The translations under genes and the position numbers were made by a program. Below the pieces are notes generated by a model. That model did no database searches, was not told where the DNA came from, and worked only from the letters and a program-made list of their open reading frames with translations. A stretch of 64,000 nt of DNA from Corynebacterium sp. NML98-0116. Lineage in GTDB: Bacteria; Actinomycetota; Actinomycetes; Mycobacteriales; Mycobacteriaceae. The stretch spans positions 107,405-171,404 of the forward strand of contig NZ_CP017639.1 in NCBI RefSeq assembly GCF_001767255.1, read 5' to 3'. Shown here piece by piece: positions 15,157 to 23,159 of this stretch (within the stretch, counting starts at the first letter, position 1; every line of letters begins with the position of its first letter).

Positions 15157-15252
15157 AGGCAACGGCACCTATAGAATCAAAGCAAAAGATGCCTCGCACG
15201 GCTTTTCGCCCGTCATCATTTGTCAAGACTGCTGCCCGGGCGCGAAGCCAGG

Positions 15253-15305
15253 TGCAATTCTGTTCACAAAATCCCGAGCAAGCTTTTCACCACACCTTCC
15301 GCCCC
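15253..15305 (+). repeat. Copy of TGTTCACAAAATC repeat
   Basis: GCAATTCTGTTCACAAAATC then CCGAGCAAGCTT and CACACCTTCCGCCCC. It lies just past the panC stop codon, as the copy at 7077 lies past AlbA_2 gene B. Confidence 0.6.
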
Positions 15306-15342
15306 CGAAACCCCGCAGCCTCCGCCGCCGCAGCGCCCCGGC

Positions 15343-16167
15343 CTACCCCAACAGCGCGTTATCGATGAGCCGCACGCCGTCCACCGTCGCCGCAACCAGC
15401 GCCAGGCCAGGACCGGACGTCGGCTGCAGCGTATCTGGATCAACGACCACCAGGTAGTCCAACGTCACGCCCTCCGAAGCGGCAAGCTCCGCACGCACGG
15501 CGTCCACGTCGAGCGCGCCCGCGCCGACCTGTTCCTGCAGCGTCCGCAGCGAACGTGACAGCGCCAGTGCCTGCGAGCGTCCCGCCTCGGAGAGGCGCAC
15601 ATTCCGCGAGGACTGCGCCAGGCCGTCCTCGGCGCGCGCGATGGGCAGGGTGCGGATCTCCACGTCGTGGTTCAGGTCGCGAACCATCCGGCGTAGCACC
15701 GCGACCTGCTGCGCGTCCTTCTGTCCGAAGTAGGCGACGTCCGGTTTGGCTAGGTTGAACAGCTTGTTCACGACGGTCGCTACGCCGTCGAAGTGCCCAG
15801 GCCGCGACGCGCCCTCCAGGACGGTGCCCATCTCGCCGGTGCGGACCCAGATCTGTGGAATCCCGCCGGGGTACATCTCCTCAACGCTGGGCGCGAACAC
15901 GATGTCCACGCCGAGGCTTTCGCAAAACGTTGAGTCCGCCTCAATATCGCGTGGGTAGTTGCGGTAGTCGTCGCAGTCGCCGAGGTTGTCGAACTGTAGC
16001 GGGTTGAGGAACACGCTGGTAATAAGCGTATCGACCTCTCGCCGAGCACGTTCGATGAGCGTGCCGTGCCCGGAGTGCAGTGCGCCCATCGTCGGTACCA
16101 GTCCGACGGTCCCGTTCGCCTCCGCTCGTACCGCGCGGAGCTCTTCAACAGTGGTAATGACTCGCAT
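15343..16167 (-). CDS. panC: Pantothenate synthetase
   Basis: ATP-dependent condensation of pantoate with beta-alanine to pantothenate, the last step toward the coenzyme A precursor; cytosolic. 274 residues with the adenylate-forming motifs [10 protein letters not shown] near the N-terminus, [13 protein letters not shown] and SSRNVRL. ATG 16167 is supported by AGGAAAGGG upstream and by the conserved start [10 protein letters not shown]; an in-frame extension upstream overlaps panB and is not homologous. It follows panB by 11 bases, forming the panBC operon. A TGTTCACAAAATC repeat lies just past the stop. Confidence 0.96.
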   Translation of the reverse strand: MRVITTVEELRAVRAEANGTVGLVPTMGALHSGHGTLIERARREVDTLITSVFLNPLQFDNLGDCDDYRNYPRDIEADSTFCESLGVDIVFAPSVEEMYPGGIPQIWVRTGEMGTVLEGASRPGHFDGVATVVNKLFNLAKPDVAYFGQKDAQQVAVLRRMVRDLNHDVEIRTLPIARAEDGLAQSSRNVRLSEAGRSQALALSRSLRTLQEQVGAGALDVDAVRAELAASEGVTLDYLVVVDPDTLQPTSGPGLALVAATVDGVRLIDNALLG

Positions 16168-16178
16168 GATGCCCTTTC

Positions 16179-16982
16179 CTAGTCCTCGAACGATTCGGCA
16201 GCAGCAGGGAAGTCTCCCTTTTCGACGTCCTCCCGGTACCTCCGCGCCCCCTCCAGCAGCTGTGTTCCCAGGTCCGCGTACTGACGCACAAACCGCGGCG
16301 TTTTTCCGCCGGCGCGGAACCCGAACGCGTCCTGCCACACCAGGATTTGCCCATCGGTGCCGTTGCCTGCGCCGATGCCGATAGTCGGGATCGGAACCTC
16401 CTGGGTCACCCGCGTTGCGATTTCGGAGGGCACCATCTCCAGCACGACCGCGAAAGCACCCGCGTTTGCGACGGCGGTGGCGTCCTCAAGCACCTGCTGG
16501 GCTGCGTCACCGCGACCCTGTACCACGTAGCCGCCGAGTGCGTGCTCGGACTGCGGCGTGAACCCTATGTGGGCGCAGACGGGAATGCCGGCGTCGACAA
16601 GCGTTTTGATCGTCGGCGCCACCTCGACGCCGCCCTCCAGCTTCACTGCCTGCGCTCCAGTCTCCTTCATCACGCGGACCGCCGCGGCGAGCGCCTGCGC
16701 CGGCGACTCCTCATACGTGCCGAACGGCAGGTCAACCACCACAAACGTACGCTGCGTCGAGCGCACCACGGCCGAGGCGAACGCGATCATCTCGTCGAGC
16801 GTGATCGGCAGGGTAGTGGTGTGGCCAAGCACCACGTTGGCCGCCGAATCTCCGACGAGCAGGAAGTCGATCCCGGCCTCGTCGAAGAGTTGGGCGGTCA
16901 TGGTGTCGTAGCTGGTCAGGGCCGTAAATTTGCGACCCTCAGCCTTGGCCTGGGCGAAGTAACGAGTACGAAGGCGTTTCAT
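16179..16982 (-). CDS. panB: 3-methyl-2-oxobutanoate hydroxymethyltransferase
   Basis: Makes ketopantoate from 2-oxoisovalerate and methylene-tetrahydrofolate, the first committed pantothenate step. 267 residues; motifs [65 protein letters not shown] and a C-terminal FVRQYADLG agree with corynebacterial PanB along the whole length. ATG 16982 follows AAGGCGGT so closely that the ribosome site would be only one base away, so initiation may be leaderless or at a nearby codon. First gene of panBC; ketopantoate reductase is not in the window. Confidence 0.96.
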   Translation of the reverse strand: MKRLRTRYFAQAKAEGRKFTALTSYDTMTAQLFDEAGIDFLLVGDSAANVVLGHTTTLPITLDEMIAFASAVVRSTQRTFVVVDLPFGTYEESPAQALAAAVRVMKETGAQAVKLEGGVEVAPTIKTLVDAGIPVCAHIGFTPQSEHALGGYVVQGRGDAAQQVLEDATAVANAGAFAVVLEMVPSEIATRVTQEVPIPTIGIGAGNGTDGQILVWQDAFGFRAGGKTPRFVRQYADLGTQLLEGARRYREDVEKGDFPAAAESFED

Positions 16983-17124
16983 ACCGCCTTATATTAGGAC
17001 GGCGCGTGGCGGTTTGTTGGCGGTTATTGAAAACCGGATGTCCACCATGGTGTACACAAAACCCTTTACAATCGCGCGAAATGCACTAGGTTGTGTAGAA
17101 ACACTTTCAAAACGGGGGGACACT

Positions 17125-17757
17125 TTGCGCACCTACACATTGGCACCACTACTCGCCGCCACACTGCTCGCTGGCTGCTCCAGCACCACCCTTATCGACG
17201 CCCCCTCCGCCCCAACCAACGCCCCTCCTGCGGATTCTGCTGGCTCCTCGGACTCTGCGGGTCAGAAAGCCTTCGTCTTCGAATCCGGCTCCGTCCCCAT
17301 CGGCGACTTCGACCCATTCACCCTCGCACCCGAGGACTACTTCGATCCCTGCAACGACATCACCGAGGACGAATTCCGCCGCGCGGGCTTCACCGGCGAA
17401 ATCAAGCGGAGCACGGACGGGGAGATGGACGCTCCACCCGGTATTTCAGCTTGCATGTTTAAAGATGATCGAACTAACTGGGTAATCGGACTCGCCAATG
17501 TTGACGCCAACCGAAAAATGACAGAAGAGATTAGAACGATCTCTTCAAGCTATTCATCAAATGACTTGCCGAGCCTTTACGTTTATAACAATGGCGATCT
17601 CGTAACTGCTAGTAATCCTTGTGTTGCACAAGTAGACACGGTTAACGGGGGCATTGGGGTTTTCGTTCAAACGCCAAGTGATGAAGATGGCTTCGACATT
17701 CTTTGCCCAGCGGCTGTTGAAAAACTTGAAGCTCTGTACTTGAACAACAAGAAATAA
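17125..17757 (+). CDS. DUF3558-type lipoprotein
   Basis: 210-residue predicted lipoprotein. TTG 17125, preceded by GGGGGGA, gives a compact lipoprotein signal (MRTYTLAPLLAATLLAGCSS) with lipobox LLAGC; an upstream in-frame reading has no signal. A Ser/Pro/Ala-rich spacer leads to a domain with conserved cysteines (FDPCNDIT, ISACMF, ASNPCVAQV, ILCPAA), the pattern of DUF3558 in mycolic-acid bacteria. Eleven bases separate it from the PPE-like gene, so the two form an operon. Base composition drops in the second half. Function unknown; a cell-envelope role is inferred. Confidence 0.7.
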   Translation: MRTYTLAPLLAATLLAGCSSTTLIDAPSAPTNAPPADSAGSSDSAGQKAFVFESGSVPIGDFDPFTLAPEDYFDPCNDITEDEFRRAGFTGEIKRSTDGEMDAPPGISACMFKDDRTNWVIGLANVDANRKMTEEIRTISSSYSSNDLPSLYVYNNGDLVTASNPCVAQVDTVNGGIGVFVQTPSDEDGFDILCPAAVEKLEALYLNNKK

Positions 17758-17768
17758 TTGGGGGGAAC

Positions 17769-19520
17769 ATGGTTCTTATAAATATTGAGGTAGAAGACGT
17801 TAACAAGGCGATTGCTGACTTGCTTGCTTTAGGAAAGGAAGGCAACGCCACGTCGGGTGTGTTCGGCATGGCGTCAGCCTTCACCTTCTCCGCCGTCTCC
17901 GGCCTCCGCGAGGCAGGGGAGAAGCACGGGGCGATTTACTCGGAGCACGCTCCACTTGCGACGGACGCGTTCACGGGGAATGTGAAGTCGTCGGCAAAGG
18001 TGTTGAAGGTCTGCCTGGACAATACGGTGATGGCGGACGATTCGATTGCGGGCATTGTGAACGCGGTCGGGCTTAGTGGAACGCCTGGGTTGAGTGGTTT
18101 GGGTTCCAATCTTGGGATGTCGTCGGCGGCGGCTGTTGCGAAGAGTTACAAGACGCAGCCGTTCAATAACAGTTCGGTGTATGCGTCGACGGATGGGAGC
18201 TTCGAGTCGCTGGTGAGCAACATCCTGACCACGAACACAGCGATTCCGTCGGGGTTGGCGTCGAATTGGACGTCGAATGCGCAGCGTATTTACGAGATGG
18301 TGGAGGCCATCGCCCCGGCCATTGCGTCGCTCGAATCTTCGGCGGAGACCGAGTTCGTCGCCCAGGCGATTGCGCGTCTCCAGCTGATTCAGGCAGCGGG
18401 GTCCGAGTACGCAGCCAACTCGGCGGCGCTTGCGGGGAATAACACGGGGTTGGCGGCGTTGGCGTCGTCGTCGCAACTTATGGCGGCGGCAGCTCAGGCT
18501 GCGGCGATAGCAGCTGAGGCCGTCTCCCCGGCCGCGGTGAAGGCTGTGAAGGAGGCCTTCGTCAGTTCCTACCCGATGTACGTGAACTCGTACCTGCCTG
18601 CGACGAACCCGACCTTCGTCAAACTGCTTCCGGATCTCACCGATGTCACCGGTTCCGACTTCTCCATCAGCGGCCCACCCGCGCCGACAGCACCCGAGTT
18701 CGCGGACGCACCGATGCCAGCGGGACTGGCCAGCATCTTTGCCAACAACGGCTACACGGATCTCGCGAACGCGCGTGGTCCGCAGGACGTGTTGCAGCAG
18801 TTCGGGAAGCCGAACCCGGACATGCTCAACGCCATCGCGTCCGGCGCCACCCCGACCCAGGTCGCCTCGGCGCAGGCCCCGACGCTTCCTCCACCAGGCG
18901 CGCTGAACGCTCCAGCAGCGAATGTCGCGCCGGGCGCTGGCCTCCACGGCGGTCTCGCCTCCGGTGCAGGCGGGCTCAGCGGTGCGACGACCGGCGCCGC
19001 CTCCGCAGCAGGCTCCGGCGTAGGCGCAGGCCAAGGCGCATTCGGTGGCATGCCAATGGGCGGCGCAGGCGGTGGTGGCCGCCATCGCGCCGGGTCGTTG
19101 CACCAGCAGGCGCCAGGCTTCGGCTCATCAGCAGGCTTCGGCTCGCCGGCAGGCGCAGGTGCAGGCTCACCCGCAAGCGCAGCCTCGGGCGCAGGCTTCG
19201 GCTCCAACGCTGGGCTTGCTGGCGGTGGTGCGGGAGGCTTCGGCGCCCGGCCGGGTGCCGGGTCCGCAGGTGGCTTCGGCGGCCAGACCAGTGCAGCGAG
19301 CGCCGCAGGCTCCTCCACCGGCAACGCAGCAGGTCAACAGGGGCAGCGTGGTGGCTTCATGGGCGCGCCCATGTCGCAGGGCCGCGGCAAGGATGACAAG
19401 AAGCAGCGCCCGAAGGCGGTCACCAGCGCTGTCGAGAGGGAAGGCAACATCCACGCCCTGCTTGGCGACGCCCCCTTGGTCAACCCCGGCGTCATCGGCT
19501 TCAACGTGCGTGGTCGGTAG
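17769..19520 (+). CDS. PPE-like, Ala/Gly-rich protein (possible type VII-associated)
   Basis: 583 residues. About 1-280 are helical, alanine/serine-rich and resemble the PPE/WXG100 style of helical-hairpin proteins; 280-380 are proline-containing; 385-540 are a low-complexity Gly/Ala/Ser/Gln tract; the end is a short conserved-looking tail (HALLGDAPLVNPGVIGFNVR). No classical signal peptide. It pairs with a DUF3558 lipoprotein 11 bases upstream. The assignment to type VII secretion is by style and neighbour only; no EccC, EccD or EsxA-like genes are in the window. The end overlaps the convergent YbaN gene by 20 bases. ATG 17769 follows GGGGGGA. Confidence 0.55.
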   Translation: MVLINIEVEDVNKAIADLLALGKEGNATSGVFGMASAFTFSAVSGLREAGEKHGAIYSEHAPLATDAFTGNVKSSAKVLKVCLDNTVMADDSIAGIVNAVGLSGTPGLSGLGSNLGMSSAAAVAKSYKTQPFNNSSVYASTDGSFESLVSNILTTNTAIPSGLASNWTSNAQRIYEMVEAIAPAIASLESSAETEFVAQAIARLQLIQAAGSEYAANSAALAGNNTGLAALASSSQLMAAAAQAAAIAAEAVSPAAVKAVKEAFVSSYPMYVNSYLPATNPTFVKLLPDLTDVTGSDFSISGPPAPTAPEFADAPMPAGLASIFANNGYTDLANARGPQDVLQQFGKPNPDMLNAIASGATPTQVASAQAPTLPPPGALNAPAANVAPGAGLHGGLASGAGGLSGATTGAASAAGSGVGAGQGAFGGMPMGGAGGGGRHRAGSLHQQAPGFGSSAGFGSPAGAGAGSPASAASGAGFGSNAGLAGGGAGGFGARPGAGSAGGFGGQTSAASAAGSSTGNAAGQQGQRGGFMGAPMSQGRGKDDKKQRPKAVTSAVEREGNIHALLGDAPLVNPGVIGFNVRGR

Positions 19521-19929
19521 GCAGTCCAGCGCGCTGGCGTAGTTCGGTGGCGCGCTCGGGGCGTGGCCGCAGCCGCCAGATGTGCGCGCTCACTGCGGTG
19601 CCGATCGCGGCGAGCAGCAACGCCACCGGCCACAGCCCAACCACCGCAATCACCACCCATATGGAGGCGCCCATCCCCAACCACAGCAGCCCTAGAATCC
19701 GCAGCTTCTGCGCGCGCGTCAGCTGTCCTGAGTAGTAGTCAATAATGAACGGTCCGAACGTGTCGTGGCGCAGCAGGTAGCGCTCCAATCTTGGCGAGCT
19801 CCTCGTAAAGCACACCAGCGCAAGCAGTAGAAACGGTGTCGTGGGCAGGATCGGCACCCACGCGCCGACCGCGCCCAGGCTCAGCGCCACCAGCCCCACA
19901 ATCATGTACACGTACCGCATCGTCGCCAC
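19501..19929 (-). CDS. YbaN-family (DUF454) membrane protein
   Basis: 142 residues with about four membrane helices. The DUF454 pattern is clear: GAVGAWVPILPTTPFLLLALVCF near the N-terminus, then the cytoplasmic loop SSPRLERYLLRHDTFGPFIIDY and GQLTRAQKLRILGLLWLGM. Molecular role unknown for the family. The start could be ATG 19929 or ATG 19920. Its 3' end overlaps the convergent PPE-like gene by 20 bases, and it is divergent from the flavodoxin gene by 30 bases. Confidence 0.85.
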   Translation of the reverse strand: MATMRYVYMIVGLVALSLGAVGAWVPILPTTPFLLLALVCFTRSSPRLERYLLRHDTFGPFIIDYYSGQLTRAQKLRILGLLWLGMGASIWVVIAVVGLWPVALLLAAIGTAVSAHIWRLRPRPERATELRQRAGLPTDHAR

Positions 19930-19959
19930 ATTCTAGCCGGAACATGCAACAATAGTTGT

Positions 19960-20481
19960 ATGACTGCCTGCACTATCCTGTACGCCTCGTTCTACGGCTC
20001 CACCAAGGAATACGCCGATGAGCTGGCAAAACGCCTCGGCACTACCGCCGAGCCAATCCCCGACGCCGACTTCTCTCCCGAAGGCCCCATCGTGGTCCTC
20101 GCCCCAATCCACGGCCCGAACAACCCCGGCGCCAACTTCATCCGCAAGCTCCCTGACCCACTTTTCGACGCCCACTCCGTCTCCCTCGTCACCGTTGGCA
20201 TGAGCCTGGACGAAGTGGCCGTCGATAAGGACTTTTCTGCCAAACTTTTGGGGAGCCGCGCGGACAGCGTCACGCGCTTCTACCTGCCCGGACGCATGAA
20301 CTACTCCGAGCTGTCAGCCGCCCACGCCGCCACGATGGCGGGCGTCGTCGGCGCTTTGCGACTCAAACCGCGCAAGTCCGCGAACGACCGCATGATGATC
20401 GACACCTATAACAAGGACGTGGACCGCGTCGACTTCACCCGCCTCGCCCCCGTCGAGGCCTGGGTGCGCGAACGCATGTAG
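19960..20481 (+). CDS. Flavodoxin-domain protein
   Basis: 173 residues; starts with the FMN phosphate-binding style MTACTILYASFYGSTKEYAD (T/S-rich loop after the first strand), then VVLAPIHGPNN and LVTVGMSLDE. This resembles flavodoxin-like HemG-type protoporphyrinogen oxidases and other small flavodoxin proteins. The exact electron partner is unknown. ATG 19960 is only 30 bases from the divergent YbaN start. Confidence 0.75.
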   Translation: MTACTILYASFYGSTKEYADELAKRLGTTAEPIPDADFSPEGPIVVLAPIHGPNNPGANFIRKLPDPLFDAHSVSLVTVGMSLDEVAVDKDFSAKLLGSRADSVTRFYLPGRMNYSELSAAHAATMAGVVGALRLKPRKSANDRMMIDTYNKDVDRVDFTRLAPVEAWVRERM

Positions 20482-20532
20482 CCCAGCAGGAAAACCTGCC
20501 GGGCTACAAAACTACAGAATGCTCAGCGCTGA

Positions 20533-21056
20533 TTACTTGAGGAAGTCTGTCAGGAACTTTGCAACAGGTGCTGGCAGCATGTGGCGGAACTCGGGCGAGA
20601 ACGCCGCACCAAGCGCCGCAATGCCGATGCCTAGAGGCACAATGACCGACAACAGCTAGTACGCAGCCGCGCGGCCCTGGTGAGGTTCGACCACGGAGGA
20701 CAGCGAGTTCACGAAGTTGGTGGAGTAGTTCTCGCCGTCCGCGCATGCCTTGTAGGCGTTGTCGCCTCGCCCCAGTAGAAGTCCGTCACCTTTGAATCGG
20801 CAGCCCCACGAAGGAATGCGGAATGCTTGGAAGTTATGGTGCCTTCGGCGTATTTGCGCAGATCTAGCCTGGCCGCTTCGCGCGTGATGGTCTCATTTGT
20901 TCCAGCGGAGTTCGCGATCTTGCAGGTGTTGCCAGTTACAACAGTCGTGATCCAATAAGCACCATCGCTGCCCTTATCTTCCGCGGCACCAGCCGTCGGG
21001 ACGGCCAGGCCGAGTGCCATGGTTGCAGCTACCGCTGCAGTTGCGAACTTCTTCAC
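20533..21056 (-). pseudogene. Broken secreted protein with C-terminal membrane segment
   Basis: Starts MKKFATAAVAATMALGLAVP and TAGA, a clean signal peptide. The first frame runs to KVTDFYWGE, where a 5-base tandem duplication (GGCGAGGCGA) shifts the frame. The original frame continues GDNAYKACADGENYSTNFVN, then meets an in-frame TAG after GRAAAY, and ends in a membrane helix with GIGIAALGAAFSPEFRHMLP and TDFLK. Two independent lesions make this a true pseudogene. Its C-terminal module recurs at 8997 and 14838. Confidence 0.75.
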
Positions 21057-21089
21057 AGTGAGTGCTCCTTTGTTTGACAGGGAAAAATA

Positions 21090-21840
21090 AGGTTCATGCT
21101 CATTAACCCCCCCTATCTTTTGTCAATTTCTGGTTACCAGGCCTTACGCTGTGCCGGTGGAGCGTCGAACTGGGGATGTCAGTTCAAGAAACGTTGGGTA
21201 TCACAGAGGTTCTTGTGCGTCATGCGATGGATGCCCGATTGCAGGAGTGGAGCCGGAGGGAAACCGGCAACCCTAGCTGACGTCTTGAAGAGCCTGCTTC
21301 TCTGCTTCTTCTCTGCTCCGAAGCCTCACACAAGGTAAGCGACGAGAGGTGTTGCGGCGTGCACGGAAGGGTGCAGCCCGACCTCGGCGATCAGCATGGC
21401 ACTCCGTAAATCCCGCGCTTTTAGCTCGGCACAGGAACGCCAGGATAAAAACGAGGAATTCCTGTACGTTAGCTGTGCACCACAATCCAGAACCGGACAG
21501 CATCGAACTGGGAAAATAGAACCTCGGATAACGGGGGGGACCTTGAATTTGGTGCGCCACCCGTCAAAAAGGATCGGTCTCAGCAAAAGGAAGAAAGCCC
21601 TACATGTGCAAAATGTCCTGTAGAGCTTTCTCACCTTATAGCGAGGGACTTTGTCCTCACTTCCTCTTCACGTATGTGACTCCTGGAAAAGTTCAACGCA
21701 AACTGCCGATGGGCTATGCCAATCAACTTGGCAAGGTCATCCGGTACGCGAATGGTTTACAATTCCCGTCGACCTCCTCCGGGCAACCAAAACCCCTGGC
21801 CCCGCACCCGGGGAGTATCGCCACACCCAACTTAAAACGA
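21090..21840. other. Non-coding stretch with one hairpin
   Basis: No convincing gene. A 34-codon frame from ATG 21176 (MSVQETLGITEVLVRHAMDA) looks protein-like but has no ribosome site and stops early; it may be a relic. The hairpin AGAAAGCCCTAC/GTAGAGCTTTCT lies at 21592-21631. I see nothing else. Confidence 0.4.
21592..21631. terminator. Hairpin, possible terminator
   Basis: Twelve-base arms (AGAAAGCCCTAC and GTAGAGCTTTCT, one mismatch) around 16 bases. No T run on the plus strand. Confidence 0.3.
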
Positions 21841-21893
21841 AAGAACCCCTCCCGATGCTTCGACGCTGCGTCGGTATTCGGGCGAGGTTCCTT
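21841..21893 (+). ncRNA. Structured hairpin upstream of second Abi/HEPN gene
   Basis: Outer stem GAACC-C-CT-CCCGA (21843-21855) with TCGGG-CGA-GGTTC (21878-21890); inner stem CGACG/CGTCG (21861-21865, 21869-21873) with loop CTG; internal loop TGCTT and GTAT identical to the element at 9249-9303. Inner-helix bases differ from those at 9271 but still pair. It ends 111 bases before the start of the broken Abi/HEPN gene. Confidence 0.6.
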
Positions 21894-22004
21894 CTACTGG
21901 AGTGCACTCGAGCCGGAGACTCTACTCACTCTCTCGCTTGACACGCTAACCAATGGGACAGACAATAGTCAAGTCTAAAGGTGCCTTCATGGGGGTGTAA
22001 GGCT

Positions 22005-22804
22005 ATGCACGGAAGCACACACGCTAAAAACGTATTAAAAGCGCTCGGCCAACAACGGATGGAAAAATTTCTAGCGCAAAGCGGAAATCATGCTGGTAGA
22101 GCACTCAAGTTGTACGCTTGGGATGCTGAACTTTCTGCAGCAATGGGGAGCCTCATCGCTATCCTAGAAGTAGTTCTTCGAAATAAGATTTGCGCGGCCA
22201 TCGATATTTGGAGCGATCAGCCCCGGGCAGTAACAAAAATTGGATTCTCACTCCGGACCAAAACGTTCAGTCTCCATTATCGGAAATCAGTAAAGCAATC
22301 TCAGGCCCCGCTATAAACAAAGCGCAGAAGGCTAAAGAGATTCGAGATAGCGGTGCCGGTCTTTTCACTGGACACCACTTACGTAGTGGGAACGACTTGA
22401 CACGAGATGACGTAATCGCTCAGGTCTCACTCACTCAATGGAAACAAAATTTTTTCTACCGAGAGCCCGAAATGCAGGACGACGGGAGCATAAAATTCTT
22501 TCCGGACGAAGTTACGTACACAAGAGTAAAAGCAGTCTATGAAGTGATCACCCACAAAGCTCTATCAGGTGGGCCTTCACAAATTACACCTGACCGTGCA
22601 AGTCTTATCATGCACCACGCTGTGCTGCTCCGAAACAGAATTAGCCACCAAGAAACGCTCATCAACATCGACTGCAAGGCATACCGCCAAGAGTTTCTCG
22701 ATCTTTTAAAATGCCTCGACCAAGATGTTCTGGCTTACTACACTGCCAACGACCCTATTCCCGAAATTTTAAGCAGGGATCCTCGAAACACTGCTCCGCG
22801 ATAG
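22005..22804 (+). pseudogene. Second Abi-family HEPN gene, frameshifted
   Basis: Clear relative of the gene at 9458: MHGSTHAKNVLKALGQQRME, LKLYAWDAELSAAMGS, EVVLRNKI in the first frame; QNVQSPLSEISKAISGPAIN, SLTQWKQNFFYREP and LLRNRISHQETL (HEPN RxxxxH) in a second frame. The shift lies at a C4 run, 22221-22224 (CAGCCCCGGGC); one more C would restore one frame of about 266 residues. All motifs are otherwise intact, so the lesion is recent or a sequencing error. A slippage-based on/off switch is conceivable but the run is short. Confidence 0.75.
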
Positions 22805-22982
22805 CCTCGCTCGCTTTTCAGCTTGTTCATCCACGCCAGCGGCAATGGTATCCGCTCCGAAACACATTGCACGCATCATGCGTGGTGGCGCTCCCGCTTG
22901 CAGGAAATGAAACTCGGTCATGCACTGCATCCCCAAGCCATCGGCAACGTCAGGCAGCTTGACCGAGCGGACCCGCGTTTGT

Positions 22983-23046
22983 TTTCGACGCCAATTCCCC
23001 CATCTTGCGCTGAACTGCATTGGTCAACGCTAAGAGGTCGCCCGGA
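22983..23046. repeat. Partial relative of the 43736 inverted repeat
   Basis: TTTTCGACGCCAA, then TTGGTCAACGCTAAGAGGTCG and GGAAC resemble the interior and right arm of the element at 43736-43842 (TTTTCGACGCCAA and TTGGTCGACCGTAAGAGGTC). The left arm is missing. Confidence 0.4.
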
Positions 23047-23077
23047 ACGCCCCGTCGGCCAACAGGCCGAACCACAC

Positions 23078-23130
23078 GCAAATCTGTTCACAAAATCTCT
23101 AGCAACGCTCCCACGACACATCCCACCCCG
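23078..23130 (+). repeat. Copy of TGTTCACAAAATC repeat
   Basis: GCAAATCTGTTCACAAAATC then TCTAGCAACGCTCC, CACATCCCACCCC. It lies in the 30-80 bases upstream of leuS. Confidence 0.55.
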
Positions 23131-23159
23131 CCGCACCTCACCCACTACACTGTGTATCC

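Noticed and set aside
22221..22224. Programmed frameshift or phase variation in the second Abi/HEPN gene
   Set aside because: The C run is only four bases long and no slippery-site/pseudoknot signals are visible; a simple indel is more likely.
22769..23020. 83-codon minus-strand frame upstream of leuS
   Set aside because: Some protein-like segments (MTEFHFLQAGAPPRM) but no ribosome site and no recognisable family; at most a relic.
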